From Ophioderma brevispina (taxonomy: Eukaryota; Echinodermata; Ophiuroidea; Amphilepidida; Ophiodermatidae): DNA of 64,000 nt. A program made the translations under genes and the position numbers. This document shows, piece by piece, positions 1-11,960 of the stretch; position 1 is the stretch's first letter, and the number at the start of each line of letters is the position of its first letter. The notes beneath the pieces were generated by a model, which ran no database searches, was not told the origin of the DNA, and worked only from the letters and a program-made list of their open reading frames with translations. The stretch is from NCBI GenBank assembly GCA_023653785.1, contig JAMKCH010005329.1, positions 45,256 through 109,255 on the forward strand, given 5' to 3'.

Positions 1-147
1 AGTGGCGTAGCCAGAGGGGGGAGGGGGCAGATTGGCAGCTGCCCCCCCTGTGTGGAATCTTGCCCCCCCCCCCCGAAAAATAAGTGATTTACATAGGCCA
101 TACACTATACTAACAAATTTTTAAAAAAAAAGCTGGCTACGCCACTG
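1..147. mobile_element. hAT-like non-autonomous element (MITE), cut by window start
   Basis: The first 14 bases (AGTGGCGTAGCCAG) are the inverse complement of bases 133-146, and the right end reads CTGGCTACGCCACTG. Ends of the form CAGTGGCGTAGCC with a G-rich then C-rich interior are typical of short non-autonomous hAT elements in many animals. The terminal C of the left end and the left target duplication fall outside the window. The expected 8-bp right duplication would be 148-155. There is no coding capacity, so it would need a hAT transposase in trans. Superfamily is inferred from the termini. Confidence 0.7.
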
Positions 148-530
148 AACAGTACAGGACAGGGCGGCGCCTGAGAGTTTCAAAATTCTAGAAAAACAGG
201 GGGTTTAAGTAATAAATTGTGTAAAAATTAGGGTTTTTACCTATATGAGGTAATCATGTAATGTTTCTCCCCTCCTATGATTTTTGCCCCTCCTATGATT
301 TTACCCTGGTACTGCCCCTGCCATAGGATACTGTGTATTATCAAAATTCCTGATCTAGAATTTTATAACAAAGTTGTTATTTTCTGTATGAAGGACATCG
401 ATTCGAGCTTAACTATTTCATACAGTAATTAGTATATGGACAAACATTATGTAATATGTAAAAACGATTTGTTAGAAAATTGAGGGAAATCTCTGAGTCG
501 GCTAACTACAAGTTAAAAGTATGTGGGTGA
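148..530. other. AT-rich sequence, nothing recognised
   Basis: No open frame, RNA gene or repeat could be supported here. Confidence 0.5.
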
Positions 531-636
531 GAGAGTGAGGGAAAGAGAGAGAGAGAGGAGAGAGAGAGAGAGGAGAGAGAGAGAGGAGCGAGAGAAGTGG
601 ATGGATGGAGAGAGAGGAGAGGAGGAGAGAAGAGAT
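531..636. repeat. Imperfect (GA)n / (GGA)n microsatellite
   Basis: Purine-only stretch of GAGAGA and GGAGA words with few interruptions. The serine/leucine-rich open frame on the other strand is a by-product of this simple repeat, not a gene. Confidence 0.9.
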
Positions 637-1851
637 AAATAAGACAGAGGTGAATGAAAGGTGTGTGTCCTTGGTGTAAGATATTCATGAGTTAGACTAG
701 AGTAAAGACTCTTTTATGGAAAAAGCCGGAACAATTCAATTTGATCTCTATAGAAGGTTTCATGCTAGGCTAATTTCATGCAGTCCTTAGACATTGACGG
801 CTGAACCTGAAAAGGACTAGGCCTATTATATTAGACACCAGAACAGATATAGTCACAAGTACTTGCAATTGTTGAATGGTTCATTTTTATTGCATTCACT
901 ATTATGCTATTTTCCCATCAAATAAAAATGAAAAAGTGATTCTGAATTGGAGCACACAACGTTATTGTCTTTTTATAATATTAATCATCTAATTGAAACA
1001 CAGTCAATTATAACAAAACCATAATTACCCTAAACCACATTAGAATTAATTTAATATCCTCCATGTTTCACAAAATAATATTGCAGAAGTCATGCACATA
1101 AACTCCTGACTTAATTTTACAAATATTGGACCATCAATTTCAATTTTTTTTCATCATATTACCTAATCAACCTGATCACAACCTCTTTAATAATCACTTT
1201 ACATAATTGCAAAACAAAAACCACCCAACATATTTGTATTTTACATGATTGAGTTAATAATTAGAACACCTCTGGCTGAAGAAAAAATAAACACAGGGAC
1301 CCCGTTGGTGGCATACATTGTAGCTACATCCGAATTAAATGCCTATGTAGCACTGTCCAGTCTGAATTTGGGAGTTAACTACGCAGTGAAGCACAAAGTA
1401 TCTGTGTTCCTTGATCCAAAAATGCCACCGAAACTGTTAATGGTCAAGTTGTGTAAAACCTGTGCGCGAAGAAGATACCATAACAAATCTCATTATCAAT
1501 GCTAAAGAATGCAAGCATTAATTGGGACACCTTGTGTAGGTTATATGGTGATTACTTACTCCAAATTTCAGTTGGTCCTAGTATAGGTGTCCTATAGGCA
1601 CAAAATGAACATAGAGCTAAATTTTCCCTGAGCCTTAATTGGCAAAGGAGGTATCTCATGTTTAATGAACTCGCTGTTCACTCCTGTTTTACCATGGCTT
1701 CTGCTGACCCCTTTGTTGACCCTTTTCCCGAAACTCTGCATAAAAATGAATTTACTCAAACCGATAATAACTCAATTTTAAGTGATCATGTTAAAAGGAT
1801 AACCTGTACTAAGAATAATTTTTAAAATTACCCTTTAAATAATTATGGAAC
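637..1851. other. AT-rich sequence, one unrecognised 86-codon frame
   Basis: A plus-strand frame at 1245-1505 has unbiased composition but matches no family I know, and no convincing splice sites bound it. Nothing else could be supported. Confidence 0.35.
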
Positions 1852-2181
1852 CATATCGAGTGGTTTCATGAAAACGGAAGTATAACTAACCTAAATGATT
1901 AAAAGATTTTGTCTGACCAATGCGCTTTTGGAATTCGCGCTAGTGCATATGGTATCTTAATCGTGTTAGGCGATATGAACGCACAGACGTCATAACACCT
2001 TGACCAGTGACGCTTTCAAAATGTGTAATTTCCAATGCGTTTATGAATGCAAACGTGCTGGCCGCATCGTCATAACACGTTAGGACACGGCGGGTTTTTT
2101 AAATAGCACATGTCAGACTAGATGGTTTGAAGTCATTCTTAGGAAATATAATTCTGCTTTTCGATGAAACCACTCTATATG
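1852..2181. mobile_element. Inverted-repeat MITE, probable TA target (Tc1/mariner-like)
   Basis: The left end CATATCGAGTGGTTTCAT pairs with the right end ATGAAACCACTCTATATG. The similarity continues inward for roughly 15 more bases with mismatches. Symmetric TATA-type words at both edges allow a TA target duplication, but exact ends are ambiguous. It has no coding capacity. The superfamily is inferred only from the possible TA duplication. Confidence 0.6.
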
Positions 2182-2555
2182 CGCTCAATCATATAGTGAT
2201 GAGTCCCTGCAGAAAAAGATTGAATATACTGAACAGTATAACTGATTATTTGGTGTGTAACAGGTTCTCTTAACCTTTAGACGGTCTTTTCCTTCCATGG
2301 CAGTTATGGGAAAATTAACAAAGGTCATGCCCCAGATCCACCCCTTCTGCCATATTATTAGGCTTGATTGCAAAACAGGTCCCTGGTTTTTGTTTTGGAC
2401 TTGCTTTAAAATGTTAGACTTCTGACAGGCCTCTACCAACCCAAATGCTGGCAATCCAAGGCCTTCCCAAACAAGTTTCGTTTATAGGTCCTATGGATTT
2501 CTATTTTTAACAATACTTCCATCACACAAAAACTTGGAAGCACACCCTTGCGTCC
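2182..2555. other. Unannotated spacer
   Basis: A short minus-strand open frame (2185-2454) has no recognisable motif. No other feature was seen. Confidence 0.4.
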
Positions 2556-2774
2556 ATGCTCAGTAATCAGTCCAGTGGTCCGGGGGGCATTCCCCGGTAG
2601 GGGGCAACAAATTTCCGATCACAAGCAAAAATTTCCCAGGGTTGGTCGCAGGACAAAGAATCCGAAGGGCTGATTTAACCTAAATATCAGTGTTTTATTT
2701 TCCCGATTTCCCCCTCACTCATTTTTCCAGAGGGGGCACTCTGCCCCCCCGCCCCCCCCTGGCTTACGCCACTG
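2556..2774. mobile_element. hAT-like non-autonomous element with flanking duplication
   Basis: The right end CTGGCTTACGCCACTG is the same type of terminus as the element at window start. It is followed by CCTTGCGTCC (2775-2784), which also occurs immediately before the proposed left end (2546-2555). A 10-base identity that includes an 8-bp target duplication supports insertion. The left terminus is badly decayed, and a CAGTGG word lies about 17 bases inside it. The interior has the G-run and C-run pattern of this family. Confidence 0.55.
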
Positions 2775-2856
2775 CCTTGCGTCCTTCTCCTTTCTTTCCC
2801 CAAAAAAAAATAATAAAACTATGTGGTTTTGGTTTCAAATTGTATTGCTTTGCAAG

Positions 2857-3074
2857 GTGTACAGAAAAAACCAGAAAGACTCCAAGGATCTATCTCATCG
2901 GACTATGGCATTGCATCATCAATGTTAGCAGAGACTGACGAGGCCCTAATTTTGGCAGAGCCAGCCCACACAGCCAATTTGGCATCTGTCCTTACAAACT
3001 CTGCAAAGTCGGTGGCAAAAATAGACTCAATGAGTTCAGTATATCGCTACATTTTTCTGTCAAAATGTGAATTC
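2857..3074 (+). other. Open frame with exon-like composition, unrecognised
   Basis: After a possible acceptor (TTGCTTTGCAAG, ending 2856) a frame stays open for about 70 codons with balanced amino-acid composition, unlike the low-complexity frames nearby. A weak donor (GTATAT) occurs at 3039. I recognise no domain. It may be a decayed exon or chance. Confidence 0.15.
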
Positions 3075-3079
3075 TAGAA

Positions 3080-6000
3080 CTCCAATTGTAATTTTTTGTA
3101 TATATACAGTACATCTACCACAGTACATTGTAATTCTACTTTACAGAAACATTCCAGAAAATTACAACTTTTCAACATTTAAATGTAGCCGGGGAAACAG
3201 CAGAATATCATTGATGTCTTAAGAACATATTAGCTGCTTTTTTGAAGAAACGTGACGGCAATAATATCCAATTTTATAAAATTATATTTAAAAAGTTAGT
3301 ATTTTCTACATGATGGGAGTTAAATATCCTATCAAAACTAGTTTTGTCCATAGGCCATCATGATCTTCACTTTGTTTCTGGATCTTGGCAATTTTTGGTA
3401 GACACTTTTGGCAAGCAAAAAACTTGTCATACCTCCACAATATGGTAGTCGTGGTCCCAAAGAGGAATATAGAATGTGGTTTACAAATTGTGATCACACT
3501 AAATACAATTCAATTGGACAATATTAAAATTTTCTACTTTTTTTTACCACAGAATCCCACTCTATAGTTAAATATAGAATCTCGAAAAGTGTGTTTATGT
3601 GTGATGTTTAGCGTATATAGTGTCCAGCTTGGTCCCTTTTAACCTTAGTATATTCTGGTAATATAAGTCAGTGGGTGTTGGAGATGGCTTCCCAAATGTT
3701 TTCAGGCATTTTTAGAATCCATCTCAAAAGCCACTGACCTAAGACTAGTATTGTTTGGCTCAGTTCACTGCAACTTTTCATGCTCATTTCAAATATAACC
3801 GTCATGATGCATAATTTGGACATTTGAAGAAGATTCAAAAAATTCTGATGTCCTAAGTTTCCTGAAGTCTTTAAGGGGGGAATCTATTTCAAAATGGGTG
3901 TCTATTAACAATATTCTCTAGCACATGTAGTTCCTGGTTAATATAGGAAACTCATATCTGAAAATAGTATTCAGAAATAGTAAGCCTGTCAAAAATAATC
4001 AATTTACAGAGTTCAAGTTCATTAAATTGCCGTTAAACGAGGTCAAAGGTCAACAACTTTAATTTGGGCTTCAGTGAAATACAAAGTTGCTCCTCATTTT
4101 TCACTACTTGCAATACTGGGTACTAATAAGACTTAAAACATGTGTTAGTATGTCAAGTAGGAGCAACCTAATTAAGAGGATTTTTTGTAATTTGATTTTT
4201 TCAGTTTCCATAAGGCAACCGGATTTCTAATTTTTTTAATTTTCATTGCTGGTGAGACCTTTGACCCCCCCATAAAATAAAAATAAGAGAAATTCCACAA
4301 AATTGGGCCGGCATTAGGTTGAAATACATATCATGAATTAAACTACTATTGGTCCAAATTTGAAGTCAAAAGCTCTACTAGAACCTGACTTATTTTTCCA
4401 GAGCAACTTTTTTACAAGCGAAAAAAGTTATGGCCCGTAATGATCTAGAAACACTTAATTAATTTTAATTATGCTAATTAGTACATTTTGTTCTTTTAAA
4501 ACTTTAATTTAGTAATTCCATGAATTATAGTAAATTATGAATACAAAATTTCTATAAATAATCACTGTGTAGGCTAGAAATTAATTTGGTCATTGTCTTA
4601 AATATTGCAGGTGAAAAACAATAAAATACATAATAAATAAATAGCTGCCCTTAAAAAACATAAAACATAATAAATTATGGCTTGTTCGTGAGACGCAAAC
4701 TGACTTTAATTGATCCATACATGGGAACGGAATGTCCGATTTTCAAACCAAATAAAACGGGAAGTAAGCTAAAATTGTAGGCAATAACAAATAAAGACCA
4801 CTGCAAATCTTACCTCACAAGACTTTGAACTAGATCTCCCCTAAAGTGTTGCAGGGATTGACTTTAAAATTGTACCGAGTAAAAATAAATATCGTCGCAG
4901 CCATTGAGAAAAAAACAGTAGAGTAACAACGGCAATGCGTAATACAATGGTTAACAACTGCTTAGTCATTATATAAATGTCACAACACCCTTAACACAAC
5001 TTTAATTGACAACACGGACCTTAACATGCAAAGCGGACCTTCAACATCATAAACCGACCTTGCATTTTTGGGGGGTGCGTCTCACCCCCCGCACCCCCCC
5101 CCCCCCCCCTGGGCACGGCCCTGAGTTAAAGTGCTTAGCAGCGATAATGCAAGGGAATCGAAAAAATGTGGAAATGTCTTTTTTTTCCTTATATATCAGG
5201 GATAATTGTGTAAATTCCCATATACTGTTTTAATGTAGAACAAACCACCAATAATGAAAAAAGAGGATTTGAGGAAATTATGTCATACCGTCTCCCTCAA
5301 ATAGACATAGAAAAATGGGTGTCCCTAAAATTAGCTGATTGTGGGTTTAACACCATTACAGAAAAACAAAGATATAATGTTCTGGTGTTTGAGGTCAAAC
5401 TGTGTAGATCATGGTGCAACAATATCATGATTAAAATCTGTGATATTCACAGGGAAAGCGTTTTTGATCACAAGTCGGGAATTTTGATACTCACATATAG
5501 AAATTCCATACTCAGATAAAGAGTTACTAGTCATGTCCTTTAATACACAGATTTCAAGCCAACCACTTGCAGGTTACGGGGTATCCTGCCAGTAACAAAA
5601 CAGAATATTAATTTGATAATTTTTTTCGATTGCTTCGGTAGCCAATCGCTGCTATCCCTTTACTCCATGATTTCAGCCAGACTTCACTTCCAGCCGATAA
5701 TAATTAAAATCTTGCTTAGTTGGACAGGTTTACTGATCCCGTGTTTAAGCACTACAAAAAATGTGGCATAGAGCATATCAAGTAAGGGATGTTTCCTATT
5801 CTGGGCACTTCAAACATTTGAGGACACTGTAACTTAAGGCTATGAATTCCCCCCCTAAAAGACAAGCGCATTTGCTCATTTGAGCTTCTAGCGTCAGGTG
5901 ATAATATAGATCCACATATTTTGTAAAATCAAGTCCCACCTGAAATTTGAGTGTTTTAGTAAATTCTGTCTGACACTTATAAACAATAAAACATTCTTAA

Positions 6001-9000
6001 TGTGCCAATAATAGTAAATTTCCCGACCAAAGTTTAAATTAACTACACAACAAATTTCACACGAAGGTTTCAGCTGACACCAGTATTCCATACGCACTAC
6101 TAATAAAGTTCTCATTGGCACCATATTGGACATCAGCACATCATAGAGGGCACTTTGCTTAGTATTTTTGAAAAGGTTAGGAAGAAAAAGAAAATTTGAC
6201 GAGTAAAAATAGTTCTTTTTAAATATTGGTCATTGCATTTGGATCAACTGCCAAAAACAAAAGGTATTTGGATACTTTATAAAACAGTAAACTGTCCCTA
6301 TACGCAAACACAAAGGCTTGGACAATTCGAAGCCAGTCGTGTAAAACATTATGTTTCACTTTTGTCTGTTTTTTTTGTCATTGTTCGATTACTGGGCTAA
6401 GATACAAATTTGCTCATTCTTTACTTTGTACAAGTAGAGTAAATCACTAACTGATTTATTTAATCTGACTACAAAACAAAAACAGCAAACCTAAATGTAA
6501 TATAAAAGCCATTATTAGGTCAAAAATCTCTCACTTTTAATATTTGGATTAACAAGGAAATCAATTACTGCCAAATATATATTACGAACTTTTCTCTAAT
6601 TTAATATACTTAATACATGATTCACCCTGTTATTGTTATAATTATATGAAAACCAATTGATTGAACAGGACTTTACAATATGGATCAATGGACATTTCTT
6701 TAGGTTAATAAATAAAGTTGGATGACCCTATCTTGTCCAAATCAAAACAATGATCACAGCTTCCTAATTAATTAAGCAATAGAACTAATGGAGTAATCTA
6801 TTAAGGCACGAGGAAGACTATGGCCCATAATCCCCAAATAAATTTAAACAAAAAGCAAAAAACAAAAACCAAACTTAGATGAAAAGCAAAAAAGTTTTCT
6901 TTTAGCTTCTGTTTGTTGAAAAAACCCCAGCACTAAATGCTTTCTCAGTCAAAAAAAGTTAATGTGCTAGTGTATCTTCTATTTTATCGCACTTTTGGTC
7001 CCTTCTTTTTAGCCAATTTTAAAAAAAAATCGACAAAAAACTCTCAAAAATATGAAAAAAACAAATTTATTGTCAAACTATATGGCATTGCATGAAACAC
7101 CTGAAGAAAACCTTTCTAAGGCCTAAGTGAATGGTTGCGTCTATTTAGTAGTACAAAAACTAAAATGTTTCAAGTATGATGAGACACTGGTACCTTTAAG
7201 AGAAAAAGTCAGAAAAGCATTTAAAATTCAAAGATGTCTTCCAACAGATAATTTTCAAATGACAATGTCTTGATAATTACCACAATGTGTATTGGATAGA
7301 CTTTAAACGTCGGCAGGACTAAACTTTAAATTTGGTACAAATTGGTACTGACACGATTAAGTACTAAAAAATATTTTTCAATCATTTTGTTGAAACTGCA
7401 TTTCTTGAAATTGACAGCAATTTCTTAGGAAATCAAAAGCTTAATTGCCTAATGCTACTCTAACCAATGATATCACCCACCACATTCGGTGCAGGCACAC
7501 CAGATTACCAAAACAATAACATTGACATCGCATGATCAAACCACTGACGACATGATTTGAAAATCGAATTGTGCTACTTATTGAAGATAATACACAAATG
7601 TTAAGGAATCAAGTAATATTAAAGATTATAAGTGTTTACAAATATTGGGATGACACCATCATTACAAATATGTAAAAAGATTGTTTATATGTTAAATCAA
7701 GTACATACCAATATAAGTGATTTTGCCTCGTCTAAATGACCAGCTGACTAAAAATGTAAATCATAAACATTCCATGGTGAGTGCCAACAAGTATTAAGGG
7801 CATAGCTCCCCGTGCTATTAAATCATCAGATGATGGTAGCAAGAGAACAGAAAAGTTGTCCCACTTTTAATTTTTAACTGTATCACAATTCGCGCATTTC
7901 GCAATACGGCGCGCCAGCGGTTACCCTTGCATGCAGCCCAATTTTTACGGAAGGGTCGGGAATTGCTGTACAGCTTCACATGGATAACATTGAAGTGTGA
8001 TTATAAAATTGTTGAAAACAGCTTAACGAAATTTTGTGTGACTCGAAAGAAAGCAATGGTTGATACTGTAAATAGATGTTTTAGTGTCTATGAAATGCAA
8101 AGGGACATTATATTGACAAATTAAATATCAGTGGAGGTGTCCTGTCTAATATTTGTATAACGTCGCCTCTCTAAGGCAAATGGTTGGTGGCCCCATATTG
8201 CCGAATTTGAAAAAGAAATTTACGAGGAACAAGCCTTGGAGATACCCAATATTGATTAACCACTCTACTAGGGGTATCTCTGGGGACGTCAGGGGTTACC
8301 ACTCTACAAAGAACAGGAGGTTTCATGGTTCGTTTTTCCACAATAACATGAATCAAAAAAGTATAGCGGATTCTAATTGTAGGTTTTAGAACAAATTGAA
8401 TTCCGAATTTAGTACCTGGAAATCCTTTAAGTAGAGACCAAGTTTTTCCACATTTTACAAATAATAAATCCATGTTTGTGTCCATTTTCTAAAAGCGGCA
8501 TTAAAATTTGGCCCCACTCCAGGAAAATTTCTTAAATTCTTATCATAAACCATTTCAAGAAATGCTGTCATCAAATGTAAACAGCCAATATGGAATTTGT
8601 TTCTGTTTCTGTAAAACGGCAAAACTTGGTTCTACCTTACATACCTACCCCCCTGAAGGGCCTACTGGTTATGGTTATGGTAACCACTTAATCACATGAT
8701 TCCAAGTGCAATAGCTGCTTGACAGAAAGTGCATCAAACAAACAACTATTATAATAAGTGGTCAGTGGCTCTAAATGGTTTCAGGCGACACCAATCAACC
8801 GAAAGAGTCATCGTAATATGTCAGCACACTGAAGATCACATGGCAGATATTGCATTTACACATCTTTCTTGCATTCAAAAAAATGATCTAGGGTTCAAAC
8901 CCCAGTAGGTAGTTAAACGGGGTTTGCACCGAGTACCTTCTGCAAGAAAGAGTATATCATAACCAGTGAGTTATGCTCTCCTCATTCTTCCTGGTAATAA

Positions 9001-9008
9001 TATAATTA
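3080..9008. other. Long AT-rich stretch without recognisable genes
   Basis: About 6 kb with only short open frames lacking motifs. Minor items: a 16-base C run at 5094-5109 followed by a hAT-like terminus word (CTGGGCACGGCCCTG) with no visible partner; a 10-bp inverted word GTGAGACGCA (4688) / TGCGTCTCAC (5070); and a GGTTCAAACCC box-B-like word at 8886 without a convincing box A. Confidence 0.5.
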
Positions 9009-9012
9009 TTAA

Positions 9013-9351
9013 AGTGCAACGAGAGATTTCAAATAAAAGGTGTCCCTAAAAATGTGAAAATTCTGATTTTTGCACTGGTTAAAGCTTCTATCAAATATAC
9101 CCCATCTGAAAGGATTGGAGAGAACTGTTTTTCTTGGTACAAAAATTGTGAAATTTCTAATTTCCTATAGGAGCAAATAGGAAAAATCAGCCTATGTTTT
9201 CTATGAATAAAGCCATAATATACAAATCACCTTTTGTTTTCATTTAAGTTCTTTCTGAAGCCAAATAAACGGTAGGGAATCTATTGAGAGTCTAATCTAT
9301 ATGAAATCACTACATGTCACAGAAATATATTGAAAATCTATCATTGCACCT
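9013..9351. mobile_element. TTAA-flanked MITE, copy 1 of a three-copy family
   Basis: The element is bounded on both sides by TTAA. The left end AGTGCAACGAGAGATTTCA is the inverse of the right end, which reads ATCATTGCACCT, with about 20 of 27 terminal bases paired. The interior matches related elements near 25.2 and 42.9 kb in order, for example a shared block around an AGGAGCAAAT / GGAAGCCAAT word and a shared TATTGAG-TCTAATCTA block near the right end. TTAA duplications are typical of piggyBac and Kolobok transposons; which one applies is not decidable here. Non-coding. Confidence 0.6.
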
Positions 9352-9359
9352 TTAATATT

Positions 9360-10076
9360 CTTATCATTATTTGGCACCCTCTTAGAAACTAGCGAACCAA
9401 ACTTGGCATCTTGAGCACTTTTCAGTGGCAGAGCTTGACCTACTGCGTATTGCCACTCGCTACCTCATGGGACATTGTGAACTAATATCCCAAACTGGTG
9501 TTAGAAATATGCAGATCAATTAAAAATCCAACAGCCACTGTTTTCAATCGTTCATACTGGCTAGCATCAAATCATACAGTACCTGTACCGAAATACAATG
9601 ATGATGTACCAGTATGGCAAGGTCCAGTGTACCCCCTTTCACAAAGCTTGTACCATGTAACAAAAGTTATGTTGGCCTTAGGGTGTTTATTTATGTTAGG
9701 CCATAAATAAAAAGGGGGAATTTGTTTTTTTTAATTTTATATTACTTTCTTTTCATATGGAACTCTTTCCCATGTATTATATATATATTTATTTTCTTTC
9801 TTTTTTAATGCCAGCTCTACTAAGTTCAACCCCTGGGGTCACCAAATCTGGGTGGATCTGATATAATGTGAATTCCAAAAAATCGGTCCAAGGCCTATAC
9901 GTTATGCAGCCTATAAACCCATCCAAATTATACATGTCCAAACAGATTTCTATTGATTATTTTGTGCAGAATTACTGAAGGAGGGCCAAAAATCTGCTTG
10001 ACCTCTTTTGTTCATATTGGTAGGTAATGGGTCATTGAAATAAACATCCAATCACTGGAACTATATACTAGATTCC
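9360..10076. other. Unannotated AT-rich spacer
   Basis: Contains a 70-codon plus frame (9498-9710) with no recognisable domain and a T-rich tract near 9723-9800. Nothing else could be supported. Confidence 0.45.
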
Positions 10077-10213
10077 ATGCTGTTACGTTTCCTTTGAAGA
10101 TGAAAGGGATGGTGTACACGGACTGGTGAGATCAGTGATGCTGTATGGGAGTGAGAATGGTGTCTGAGCAAAAATGAGATGGGGACTTTGAGAAGGACAG
10201 AGGAGCAATGGTT

Positions 10214-10249
<36 letters not shown>

Positions 10250-10625
10250 GAGCAATGTGTGGTGTGAAATTGGATTGGATAGGAAGGCAGCTGTAGGATT
10301 TGTGCAGATGTTGGGTTTGGATGAGGCGGTGGACCGGGTGGCGAAGGCGGATGGTGTAAGATGGTATGGGCAAGTCTTGAGGAAGGATGAGGAGCTGTTT
10401 TAAAAAGGCTTTGAGTGAGGTGGGGTTTGAGGAAGAGGGGTCCGACCAAAGAGGGGCATGGAGGAAAGGCAAGTGGAAGAGGAGAGTGGAGGGTGGGTTG
10501 AGGAGGGGGATGCGTTGAATCGGGCGAAGTGGAGGAGGGAGTAGGGCGATTGGCTAGAATGTGAGGTGAATCCGGCCACCCCCACTTGCGGGGACAAAAA
10601 AACCGGATTTAAAACTTTGGTTTTT
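10077..10625 (+). pseudogene. 5'-truncated LINE ORF2 3' end (same family as 60-63 kb)
   Basis: Broken frames encode the C-terminal part of a non-LTR retrotransposon polyprotein: an FPLKMKGMVY-like block, SVMLYGSE (about 10,130-10,155), then LGLDEAVDRVAKADGVRWYG (10,308-10,368), an RGRP-type basic segment and a DALN-AKW block. The non-coding tail CACCCCCACTTGCGGGGACA, then CCGGATTTAAAACTTTGG, recurs at the 3' ends of the copies at 31.5 and 63.1 kb. Truncation at the 5' side is the usual outcome of target-primed reverse transcription. A 32-G run interrupts the frame where a lysine/arginine-rich stretch would be. It is inactive. Confidence 0.85.
10217..10248. repeat. Homopolymer run of 32 G
   Basis: Uninterrupted poly(G) inside the LINE remnant. 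Such runs are prone to replication slippage and sequencing error, so the length is uncertain. It creates the artefactual poly-proline frames on the minus strand and poly-glycine on the plus strand. Confidence 0.95.
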
Positions 10626-11077
10626 ACTACTTTTACTTACTTTGGACTAGCTCTCATTTAGGTGAAGGTATAGAAAGAGCAACAAAGGGGTTAATATTTG
10701 CCCCAGGACAGTTCTGTTGTACCCTGTTGATTAGTGTAACCTTTTTAAAATAGGGTCGAGGTCCAGATGATCTTTGAGATTTGCCAAAGTCTAAACGATG
10801 ATGGAATTGTATCATTAATGGAGGGATTTAAATCATTCAAAGCCTATGCAGTAAGCTTATGTACCTTTACAATTTATCGGTCAAATTTTGCCCCCAAGCA
10901 CATTTTCGGAACTGCCCCTTAACAGTTGCACATCACTTTTATTTCACAACCTGGAATGATCATCTTCTTGATTTTCATTCCTTCTTAGACCTGGATCAAA
11001 TCAAGCCATGTCTTTACTAAATACTTTCAATAACGGTGGGGGCTAAGCTCCACTGGGTGACTCCACTTGGCGTGGAA
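10626..11077. other. Unannotated spacer
   Basis: No open frame, repeat or RNA signal that I could support. Confidence 0.45.
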
Positions 11078-11960
11078 GAGATTGCAGTATCTACATTAAA
11101 TGGGAAACAAAACCTAAAATATTCGATCAGCACATTTATATACATCTATGACGTTCAAATAGAATTAATTTCAGTCTCTCAAACCTATGCCCTCTAAAAA
11201 TAAAAGTTGAATTCGGTGTTCCAATGGGTGTATCCATTTTGACTTTTGGTGACGTAGCATGTGCCCACCAAAGAGTGCCGCAAAGCAATCTGCAGGGTCC
11301 TCCTCGAAGCACATAACATCAAAACTCTATTCTTTAGTGATGAATGGGTGGCTATTCAAAACATTCCACGTGCATTTCAGTGGCAGGGAATCAATTGTTA
11401 TAGACAGATATACATTGCACTTTGGTGTGTATGAACCTAGATCTTATCGGATTATAAGTCAGTCAAATAAACTCATCTACTTCCCGTGAAAGTGTATGGG
11501 TCCCAATAACGGCAGAAATACGTTTTCAACATTTTTTTTTCTAATACAACAGTGAACTACTACGGGCCGGGGATCATAGAAATTAATCCTACTTATTGAG
11601 CAAATTTAGCTTGAGCCACACTGTTCTATTATAACATCTGATGCCTTCTAAATACACATTGAACTTGATGTTTTGAATACGCAATTCACCGTCACAAATA
11701 AAATGCTTGAGGATTACGTGTAGTCTCAATGGGGTAGGACCCTGTATGACTGTTCACAGCACTCTTTGGTGGCCCGGCTCCGTCATCAATAAGTCAACAA
11801 TGGATACACCCATGACACTGAATTAATACTTGTATTTTTAGAGAAATGTTTGGAGAACTGAAATTACTTCTATTCGAACGTCATATATGTATATAACCAT
11901 ATGCTGCATCGAATATTTAGGGTTTTGTTCCCCTTTCAACTAGTCAAAATTTGCAAGGTT
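11078..11960. mobile_element. Large fold-back: two diverged head-to-head arms of about 380 bp
   Basis: Sequence from about 11,078 to 11,470 is similar to the inverse complement of about 11,575 to 11,960. Paired landmarks, left versus right: ATTCGAT (11,119 / 11,911), GACGTTC (11,150 / 11,876), GGGTGTATCCATT (11,226 / 11,800), CCACCAAAGAGTGC (11,265 / 11,759), CAGGGTCCT (11,292 / 11,736) and TATTCAAAACAT (11,352 / 11,674). Identity is roughly 70-75% in the outer half and falls toward the centre. No target duplication was found. It could be a long-TIR DNA transposon (Mutator-like elements have such arms) or an inverted duplication. A 76-codon frame at 11,259-11,489 has no motif I recognise. Confidence 0.7.

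Noticed and set aside
4688..5123. Inverted word GTGAGACGCA/TGCGTCTCAC plus hAT-like right end
   Set aside because: Only 10 bases pair, the hAT-like end has no left partner, and no target duplication is seen.
8880..8900. tRNA-like box B GGTTCAAACCC
   Set aside because: No acceptable box A or cloverleaf upstream; the word also pairs with a nearby AACGGGGTTTGCACC and may be part of a hairpin.
10061..10597. Overlapping proline-rich minus-strand frames
   Set aside because: They arise from the G-rich LINE remnant and the 32-G run on the plus strand.
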